From Puniceicoccaceae bacterium K14 (GTDB taxonomy: Bacteria > Verrucomicrobiota > Verrucomicrobiia > Opitutales > Opitutaceae), in assembly GCA_022538095.1 (NCBI GenBank), contig JAKYXN010000021.1:1-64000 (forward strand): a stretch of 64,000 bases of DNA. The letters are read 5' to 3'. This document shows, in pieces, positions 57,583-64,000 of this stretch. How positions within the stretch are numbered: the stretch's first letter is position 1; each line of letters starts with the position of its first letter. Below the pieces are notes generated by a model. It was not told the DNA's origin. It did no database searches and saw only the letters and a list, made by a program, of their open reading frames with translations. Made by a program: the position numbers and the translations under genes.

Positions 57583-59727
57583 TCAATCTTCGAAAAGATC
57601 TATTCCTAGACTAAGCCCGAAGTTTGTTTCCCGGCGGTCGCCTTCGTAAAAACGGATTTCGTACTTGATGCCGTAGTCACCTACTGCCCTTTGGAGGAAG
57701 CCGAGCCTTTGTTCGTAAAATGTATTTGAGGCTTCGTCGTATTTGGCAATTCCATACACTTTCCAGTTCTCGTTAAGAACATATTCTCCATGCAAAGAGT
57801 ATTGCTCAAGAAGGTCGCGGTAGAAGTGATTGCCAAATCCGAGCTTCCAGTAGCCTTGATCGACGATCGAGACGCGGGTGTTGAATTCTTCTAGGGTCGA
57901 GTCTGAAAAATCGTAGCGAGAGAAAAGGTCGATTTCGAGCCAAGCGGCTGGAGTGATTTCGAAGTCAGCGTAGAGGTCCGAGTAGTCCCGATTCGTTCCT
58001 TGATCATCGATGAAATAATCCATTGCGAATGAGAAGCGAGCGAGGTTACGAGCGTTGCCGTCTTCGTCTTTGGTTTGAAGGCGGTTGCGGAGTTCGAAAC
58101 GAACTTTGTGCTCTTCGGAGAGAGTGTCGATATCACGACGCTCTTCCAATTCGATTGGCGTTAAGTAGTTAGAAATCGTAGGGCGATCGAGAAGCGATAT
58201 GGTCGCATCGCCTCCATCAAGTTCGGGTGTGTAGCGATACGAAATTACGGGTTCGATTATATGTCGAAGTCCATCGATATCCCAAATGTCGTTTGTGTAA
58301 TCAGATTCAGCATAGGCGACCATTTTAAGGTCTACACCGAGTTCGCCGTAGGAACGAGTTCCTTCGTTGATGGTGAAAAGGTCGCTCGTGACTGCGTCGA
58401 ACGTCGCATCCGGCGTTTGTGTGATAGATTCTTCGTAATGAGTCGAGCGAGCGCCGGTTGTTGTGGTGATGCTGATACCTTTGGCTAGATTTTTGTAAAA
58501 CTTCAAACCATAGTAGGCATCTGCTCGTTCACTTTCGTCTTCGAACTCGAATGAGCTTGGATTGTACCCTTTGAGCTTAGCAACAGATACGAAGCCTTGC
58601 TGATAGATGCCCTTGGCTATCTTGTCGGGAAACAAAGTAAATGTTAGCTCGGGGAGTCGCTCAGTGTAGACTTGAAAGTCGTTTGGGCTGGCGCGGGTGA
58701 AAAGAGTGGCTTGCCAATTATCTCCGTTGTAGCTGGCTTGCAAATACGAGTCCGGATCCTGCATCTGATCGAACGAGTCTTCACGAAAATCGCGTGTGAT
58801 TTCAGAATCTGACCAATAGCGAGCATATGCTTTGATAGATGCTTTGCCTTCCCATCTTTGTATGTGATCCCATTCTGCAAAGTAGCGGTGGTCATCGATC
58901 GGTTGACCTAAATAATCCAGACCGACGCGACTTGCGACATCGTCAATGTATCCGGTGCCTAGAGTCCCCTCCGTATAGTAGCCATTGTCTTCTCTATTGT
59001 AATGAACGATTGGGCCAAATAGAACACCGCGTTTGGTCGTTGGGAGAATGTTGGCGCCGAGTTGGATGTTGTCGCTCCAGGGGAAGCGAAATTCGCCGCC
59101 GATAGAGCCGCCAATGTTTCCGCTGTAGTCGACATCTACGCTAAATAGGTTGGTCTCAGCATCAATTGGCTGGTTTACGCTTGGAAGAAGAAGGAAAGGG
59201 AGAGCTCCGAGGTTAAAGGCGATCTTTCTGCCAACGACTTCGTTTTGATCGACTAGGCCGATTTCGCTCGCTTTGGCTTTGAATAGAAAGGTGCCTGGTT
59301 CGCCAGGTAGGAAACGGACGTCAGTGAAGGAAAAATCATCTGGATTGCCTTCGAGGAGCGCTCCTTGAACGTAGAATTGTCCGTTACCTGCCTTGAAATT
59401 TTCGATACGAGCGAATTGCTTTGAAGGGTTGTACGTTACGCCATCTGCCACGAGACGAATAGGGCCGCGTGTGAAAACGACGTTTCCGCTTGTTTTTGCT
59501 TCTCCGGTTTCATTGCTCAGGCGGATGGAGTCTGCTTTTAAGAGATATTCTCCGTAGCGGATGGTGCCGCCATCTTCCGCGACCGTTTCTTTCGTTTGTT
59601 CGTCGAATGCGACAGTGCCGTTAAATTCGACTTCGAAGGATTCTTCGGCGTCTTGCGAGTAAACGGTTTTGAGTGCCCAGATCGCCAATGAGGCTAGGAA
59701 TAGTCGGAAGGAAACGCGGGTTATCAT
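57583..59727 (-). CDS. lptD: LPS-assembly protein LptD
   Basis: 714 residues. Signal peptide about 1-24 (FRLFLASLAIWALKTVYS), an OstA/LptA-like beta-jellyroll (about 45-140: GGTIRYGEYLLKADSIRLSN ... RLVADGVTYNPSKQFARIEN), then a C-terminal barrel ending GLSLGIDLFED. It inserts lipopolysaccharide in the outer leaflet, showing a diderm, LPS-bearing host. No cysteines are evident, so the E. coli disulfide-controlled assembly does not apply. First gene of the minus-strand operon. Confidence 0.88.
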   Translation of the reverse strand: MITRVSFRLFLASLAIWALKTVYSQDAEESFEVEFNGTVAFDEQTKETVAEDGGTIRYGEYLLKADSIRLSNETGEAKTSGNVVFTRGPIRLVADGVTYNPSKQFARIENFKAGNGQFYVQGALLEGNPDDFSFTDVRFLPGEPGTFLFKAKASEIGLVDQNEVVGRKIAFNLGALPFLLLPSVNQPIDAETNLFSVDVDYSGNIGGSIGGEFRFPWSDNIQLGANILPTTKRGVLFGPIVHYNREDNGYYTEGTLGTGYIDDVASRVGLDYLGQPIDDHRYFAEWDHIQRWEGKASIKAYARYWSDSEITRDFREDSFDQMQDPDSYLQASYNGDNWQATLFTRASPNDFQVYTERLPELTFTLFPDKIAKGIYQQGFVSVAKLKGYNPSSFEFEDESERADAYYGLKFYKNLAKGISITTTTGARSTHYEESITQTPDATFDAVTSDLFTINEGTRSYGELGVDLKMVAYAESDYTNDIWDIDGLRHIIEPVISYRYTPELDGGDATISLLDRPTISNYLTPIELEERRDIDTLSEEHKVRFELRNRLQTKDEDGNARNLARFSFAMDYFIDDQGTNRDYSDLYADFEITPAAWLEIDLFSRYDFSDSTLEEFNTRVSIVDQGYWKLGFGNHFYRDLLEQYSLHGEYVLNENWKVYGIAKYDEASNTFYEQRLGFLQRAVGDYGIKYEIRFYEGDRRETNFGLSLGIDLFED

Positions 59728-59957
59728 AGATATTGGGAGATGCTCTACAGTCGGCGTCAGTCAGAAGCAAGGAATTTGCTTTAGGAGCGGGTGTCTTATT
59801 TTCCCAAGAGGTCGAGGGGATTCGATAAATCCGTAAAGGCGTATCTTGAAATTGGATGGCATGAAGGGGGATTGAAGACACGCCACGGCCTACTGTGTTT
59901 TTCTTTTTTTATTAGTCGCCTTGCAATTCGGCCTAAGGATATCAACATGACCGAGAT

Positions 59958-62168
59958 ATGCTAATCGCCAATAAGGATCTGAAGCGTTTTACTGAATCTT
60001 CTATTAACTGTCCTCACGATTATCTGGGCATCCACCCTGCGACTAAAGGCCGTAAGAAGGGTTTGGTTGCAAGAGCGTTTCTTAGCCAAGCAATCAGTTG
60101 CGAGGTTGTAGATCTGTCCGAGGAGAACGGTCCCCGTTACAAACTTGAGAAGCTAGATGATAACGGCTTTTTCGAGGGAGTTATCGAGGGGCGAAAGGAG
60201 GTGTTTCCTTATCGACTCCGTGTAGAGTTAAAAAACAAAGAGATCCATCAATTTTACGATCCTTACAGTTTCCTACCAACTCTTAGCGAAGAGGATGTGT
60301 ATTTGTTTAATGAAGGCAATGCTCTGGAAATTTACAATAAGATGGGGTCGAGACCCACTGAAGTGAATGGCGTTCCCGGAGTCGCATTTTCTGTTTGGGC
60401 GCCGAACGCAAAGCGCGTTTCCGTAGTCGGTAACTTTAATAATTGGGATGGCCGCTACCACATGATGCGTTTACTGAGTAGCAGTGGAGTCTGGGAAATC
60501 TTTATTCCGGGGTTGAAGCCGGGCCAAATGTATAAGTTCGAGGTGAAGGCCCAGTCGGGCCACAACTATTTAAAGACAGACCCATACGGAACTTACTTCG
60601 AAGCTCCACCGAACAATGCGAGCATCATTTACGACCATTCGAATTACGAGTGGAACGATAGTGAATGGATGGATAAACGGCAAAGCACTCAGTCATTGGA
60701 CCAGCCAATGTCGGTCTACGAAGTTCACTTGGGATCATGGAAGCGTCGTTGGGAAGAAGATAACCGTCTGCTCACCTACGAGGAATTAGCCAATGAATTG
60801 GCGGATTACGTGATCGACCATGGCTTTACACACGTTGAGCTTATGCCTGTGGCCGAGCACCCGTTTGATGGCTCGTGGGGTTATCAGGTAACGGGTTACT
60901 TTGCGCCAACCCAACGTTTTGGCTCTCCGGATGATTTTAAAAAATTCATCGACATTATGCACAACCGAGGAATTGGCGTGCTATTGGATTGGGTGCCGGC
61001 TCACTTCCCGCGCGATGGATTTGCCCTGCCATTTTTCGATGGAACTCACCTATACGAGCATGAAGACCCGCGTCAGGGAGCTCACCAAGACTGGGGAACG
61101 CTTATATTTAACTTTGGACGCAACGAAGTTAGCTTGTTCCTTGTAGCTAATGCTTTGTTTTGGCTAGATAAATTTCATATTGATGGCCTGCGTGTTGATG
61201 CCGTTGCCTCGATGCTTTACTTAGATTATTCCCGTGAAAGTGATCAGTGGATACCGAATAAGTATGGTGGAAACGAGAATTTGGAAGCGATCGAATTTTT
61301 GAAGAAGGTTAACAAAGTCGTGCATGAACGCCACCCAGGCGCTTTGATGATCGCAGAGGAATCCACTTCGTTTGGCGGTGTTACGCGTCCAGTAGATTAT
61401 GGGGGGCTTGGGTTTGACCTCAAGTGGAACATGGGGTGGATGCATGATAACCTTAGTTACTTCTCTAAGAACTCAATTTTCCGTAAGCATCACCAAAGCG
61501 AGCTCACTTTTGGAATGCTGTATCAATATGCTGAGAATTTTATCACAGTATTTTCTCACGATGAGGTGACTCACGGAAAAGGCTCGATGATAATGAAAAT
61601 GGGAGCGGATACGATTAGTGACAAATCTCAGACGCTTCGTTCGCTTTATGGTCACATGTGGGGTTACCCAGGAAAGAAGCTTCTCTTTATGGGCTGCGAG
61701 TTCGGCCAATCCGAAGAGTGGAATCATGCAGCGACGCTCCAGTGGCATCTAAATGAATACAAAGATCACTTCGGGGTCGCTAATTTGATTCGCGACCTTA
61801 ATCGAGTTTATAAGACAGAACCCGCATTGGCCAATACAGATATGGATTCGAATGCGTTTCGCTGGATAGCTTGTTGGGATGCAGATTCGAGCGTTATCAG
61901 CTACTTGCGCAAATCGAAGGATGGTAAGAGCAAAATAATGGTTGTAGCTCACTTCACACCTGTTTTGCGGGAAAACTATCGCATTGGATTGCCAGAGGCT
62001 GGGAACTGGAAAGAAATTATAAATACGAATTCTGAGTTCTATGGAGGAAACAATTTGGGCAATGGAGAAGGAATCATATCTGAGGAAAAGGAGTACGATG
62101 ACTATCCGCAGTCTGCCGAGTTTGTGCTTCCGCCGAATACTACGATGTTCTTCCGCTGGGAAGGGTAA
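59958..62168 (+). CDS. glgB: 1,4-alpha-glucan branching enzyme
   Basis: 736 residues. N-terminal CBM48-like domain (VAFSVWAPNAKRVSVVGNFN, about 140-230), then a GH13 barrel: YEVHLGSWKRRW, catalytic D414 in DGLRVDAVAS, E467 in MIAEEST and D535 in FSHDEVTHG. It makes the alpha-1,6 branches of glycogen. Full length for the family. Terminator 27 nt downstream. No other glg genes nearby. Confidence 0.96.
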   Translation: MLIANKDLKRFTESSINCPHDYLGIHPATKGRKKGLVARAFLSQAISCEVVDLSEENGPRYKLEKLDDNGFFEGVIEGRKEVFPYRLRVELKNKEIHQFYDPYSFLPTLSEEDVYLFNEGNALEIYNKMGSRPTEVNGVPGVAFSVWAPNAKRVSVVGNFNNWDGRYHMMRLLSSSGVWEIFIPGLKPGQMYKFEVKAQSGHNYLKTDPYGTYFEAPPNNASIIYDHSNYEWNDSEWMDKRQSTQSLDQPMSVYEVHLGSWKRRWEEDNRLLTYEELANELADYVIDHGFTHVELMPVAEHPFDGSWGYQVTGYFAPTQRFGSPDDFKKFIDIMHNRGIGVLLDWVPAHFPRDGFALPFFDGTHLYEHEDPRQGAHQDWGTLIFNFGRNEVSLFLVANALFWLDKFHIDGLRVDAVASMLYLDYSRESDQWIPNKYGGNENLEAIEFLKKVNKVVHERHPGALMIAEESTSFGGVTRPVDYGGLGFDLKWNMGWMHDNLSYFSKNSIFRKHHQSELTFGMLYQYAENFITVFSHDEVTHGKGSMIMKMGADTISDKSQTLRSLYGHMWGYPGKKLLFMGCEFGQSEEWNHAATLQWHLNEYKDHFGVANLIRDLNRVYKTEPALANTDMDSNAFRWIACWDADSSVISYLRKSKDGKSKIMVVAHFTPVLRENYRIGLPEAGNWKEIINTNSEFYGGNNLGNGEGIISEEKEYDDYPQSAEFVLPPNTTMFFRWEG

Positions 62169-62194
62169 TTGAGACTGTTTTGTTCAAATTTTTG

Positions 62195-62226
62195 AAGAGG
62201 CTGCTTGGAAGTAGCCTCTTTTTTTA
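62195..62226 (+). terminator. Intrinsic terminator after glgB
   Basis: Stem AAGAGGCTGCT / AGTAGCCTCTT with a TGGA loop (one G-T pair) and T's. Confidence 0.9.
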
Positions 62227-62303
62227 TGGAATTAGAAATGTTGATACGTGTAATTAGATTCTAGATATTATTAGGTTGGTTTTTGGTTTCTTGAAAATTG
62301 ACT

Positions 62304-62309
62304 TATAAT
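62304..62309 (+). promoter_or_regulatory. Candidate -10 element TATAAT upstream of nrdD
   Basis: A consensus TATAAT in ACTTATAATG, 78 nt before the nrdD ATG. The -35 region 17 nt upstream (TTTTGG) is poor. Confidence 0.35.
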
Positions 62310-62320
62310 GTAATTGGTTT

Positions 62321-62367
62321 GTCGATATGTAGTGGTGTTTTGGTTTTCTGTAGCAATATGCTGTGGT
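62321..62367 (+). promoter_or_regulatory. Pair of NrdR-box-like sites upstream of nrdD
   Basis: CGATATGTAGTG (from 62323) and CAATATGCTGTG (from 62354) each fit most of the NrdR consensus CWATATATWGTG. Their like positions are 31 bp apart, about three helical turns, as is common for paired NrdR boxes. They lie between a TATAAT and the ATG at 62387, which fits repression of a ribonucleotide reductase gene. Confidence 0.6.
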
Positions 62368-62386
62368 TTTTCGATCTCTGTAAGCT

Positions 62387-64000
62387 ATGACAAAACAAAA
62401 TACCTCGGAAGAATTAGACCCAGGCTCACTGATTCGCCCTTTCTTTATTACGCCTGACATTCGCTTGCGCCTGCAGCGGGCATTTGATTCCTGCCGGATA
62501 CCCCTCTCTCCGGTTGTTTATTCGAATATCTCGAATGCTATGGAGAGAGAAAGAATCCAGGCATCTGGGAAAAGCGTCGATGGAGTGATCGAGAATGAAT
62601 TGGTGAAGCTAGGGCTTCTAGATGTCGTCAAATCTCTATGGGCGGTCGATCAAGAAGCGCGCAAAAGCGCAGACTCAAAAAAGAATGGGGATACATTAGT
62701 TAGCTGTCGCAATGCGATTGATGAATATATAAATAAGGTTGATTGGCGTATTAATGCGAATGCAAATGTTGGATACAGTCATGCAGGCTTAGTGAATCAA
62801 TCGGCGGGGAAATTGATCGCGAATTATTGGTTGAACGACGTATATTCGCACGAGGAGTCTCAAGCCCATCGCAATGCAGATCTTCACATCCACGATCTGG
62901 ACTGTTTATCTGGTTACTGCGCAGGTTGGAGCCTGCGTGTGTTATTGGACGAAGGTTTTAATGGGGTATCCGGGCGTGTTTCCAGTCGTCCTCCTAGCCA
63001 TCTAAATGAGGCGTTGGGACAGATGTCAAATTTCCTTGGAATTTTGCAATCCGAATGGGCAGGCGCTCAAGCTTTTAGTTCCTTTGATACCTATCTCGCT
63101 CCTTTCGTATTCAAAGACAAACTCGACTTTAAGGAAACGAAGAAGGCACTTCGAAGGTTTATATATAATCTGAATGTACCTGCTCGTTGGGGACAAAGCC
63201 CGTTTACGAATATTACGCTTGATTTCACGGTTCCGAAGGACTTGAAAGAGCAATTCCCTTCAAAGAATTATCGCCATTTGTTTGAAGGTATTGAAGACGA
63301 GGAGTTGTTTACTCTAGCGAGGGAGAGGGGCGTGAATAAGCTTACGGATCTCCGCTACGAACATTTCCAAAAGGAAATGGAAATGATCGATGTCGCTTAC
63401 TACGAGGTCATGACAGCGGGAGACAGCAATGAACAACCATTTACCTTTCCGATTCCTACGGTTAATATAACCGAGAGCTTCGACTGGGATTCCCTAGCTG
63501 CGGAAGCTTTATTCGAAAATACAAGCAAGGTGGGGAATTCATATTTTCAAAACTTTTTGGGGAGTCAATGGATTCATAATGAAAAAGGCGAACGTATCGA
63601 AAACCCAGATGCGTATAAGCCGCATGCCGTTCGTAGCATGTGTTGTCGCCTTCAGTTAGATTTGCGCGAGTTGTTGAAGCGCGGCAATGGACTTTTTGGA
63701 TCAGCTGAGATGACTGGATCGATTGGGGTTGTGACCCTCAATATGGCAAGATTAGGTTTTAAATTCAAAAATGATTTTGAAGGACTGAAAGGAGAAGTTT
63801 GTCGCTTAATGGATATCGCCAAAACAAGTTTGGAAAAGAAACGCGTTTTTGTCCAAGAAATGTTTGATCGCGGACTGTATCCATATTCCAAACGCTACTT
63901 AACAAATTTTAGGAATCATTTCAGTACGATTGGAGTTAATGGGATGAATGAAATGATTCAAAATTTTTCGAGTGATCGATTTGATATTGCGGATGAATTT
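62387..64000 (+). CDS. nrdD: Anaerobic ribonucleoside-triphosphate reductase, 3' end outside window
   Basis: Open from the ATG at 62387 to the right edge (538 codons in view). The segments NANVGYSHAGLVNQSAGKLI, ADLHIHDLDCLSGYCAGWSL and NVPARWGQSPFTNITLDFTV are typical of NrdD. It reduces NTPs to dNTPs anaerobically using a glycyl radical, which would lie near the C-terminus beyond the window. It implies an organism that can live without oxygen. The activase nrdG is not in view. Confidence 0.92.
   Translation, partial: MTKQNTSEELDPGSLIRPFFITPDIRLRLQRAFDSCRIPLSPVVYSNISNAMERERIQASGKSVDGVIENELVKLGLLDVVKSLWAVDQEARKSADSKKNGDTLVSCRNAIDEYINKVDWRINANANVGYSHAGLVNQSAGKLIANYWLNDVYSHEESQAHRNADLHIHDLDCLSGYCAGWSLRVLLDEGFNGVSGRVSSRPPSHLNEALGQMSNFLGILQSEWAGAQAFSSFDTYLAPFVFKDKLDFKETKKALRRFIYNLNVPARWGQSPFTNITLDFTVPKDLKEQFPSKNYRHLFEGIEDEELFTLARERGVNKLTDLRYEHFQKEMEMIDVAYYEVMTAGDSNEQPFTFPIPTVNITESFDWDSLAAEALFENTSKVGNSYFQNFLGSQWIHNEKGERIENPDAYKPHAVRSMCCRLQLDLRELLKRGNGLFGSAEMTGSIGVVTLNMARLGFKFKNDFEGLKGEVCRLMDIAKTSLEKKRVFVQEMFDRGLYPYSKRYLTNFRNHFSTIGVNGMNEMIQNFSSDRFDIADEF

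Overview
The window looks like the chromosome of a Gram-negative bacterium of the PVC group, most likely a verrucomicrobial (Opitutae-like) species, carrying a long tailed-phage prophage. The lineage call is inference. It rests on an LptD outer-membrane protein, on the general look of the core proteins and on dispersed CCACGAAGG / CCACAGATAAC repeats of a kind I associate from memory with verrucomicrobial and related genomes.

Positions 1 to about 41.9 kb are prophage, all on the + strand, and the left end lies outside the window. About 0.7-10.98 kb is the early/replication block: conserved phage proteins, an annealing-type recombination protein, a RecB/Cas4-like nuclease fused to an FtsK-like motor, SSB, a RuvC-like resolvase, a C5-cytosine methyltransferase with a second long gene nested in another frame, a replication initiator and a DnaC-like loader. 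About 11-13.7 kb holds small phage genes and many copies of the dispersed repeats. From 14 kb the late genes follow in lambda-like order: portal, ClpP-type protease with nested scaffold, capsid and head-tail connectors. A block of tailspike, sigma-factor and holin-like genes (about 19.75-24.45 kb) is inserted next, followed by tail terminator, tail tube, two chaperone-like genes, tape measure, a GTA-like tail tip set and a J-like protein, ending at a terminator near 35.5 kb. A polyvalent-type protein with an adenine-methylase domain comes next. Small and large terminase genes sit at the far right end (39.3-41.6 kb), about 24 kb from the portal. No integrase or dedicated endolysin was seen, and no att site could be fixed.

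From 42.2 kb the window is ordinary chromosome: aroQ and a Nif3-like gene (-), yqgE, the zinc-independent ribosomal protein pair bL36/bL31B, a complete larE-larB-larC-larA nickel-pincer operon with 4-nt overlaps, a chemotaxis receptor (-), a SerB-like phosphatase, menA and a BI-1 family protein. A minus-strand run lptD-rsmB-scpA-two small genes-trxA ends at a clear terminator. glgB and the start of nrdD, with a pair of NrdR-box-like sites upstream, close the window.

Most notable: the dual-coding methyltransferase locus, the nuclease-FtsK fusion, dispersed repeats that supply stop codons and C-terminal tails of phage genes, a T-tract positioned for -1 frameshifting between a lectin-like and a beta-helix protein, and three copies of an operator-like GGTGTAAATTTGGCAC element.
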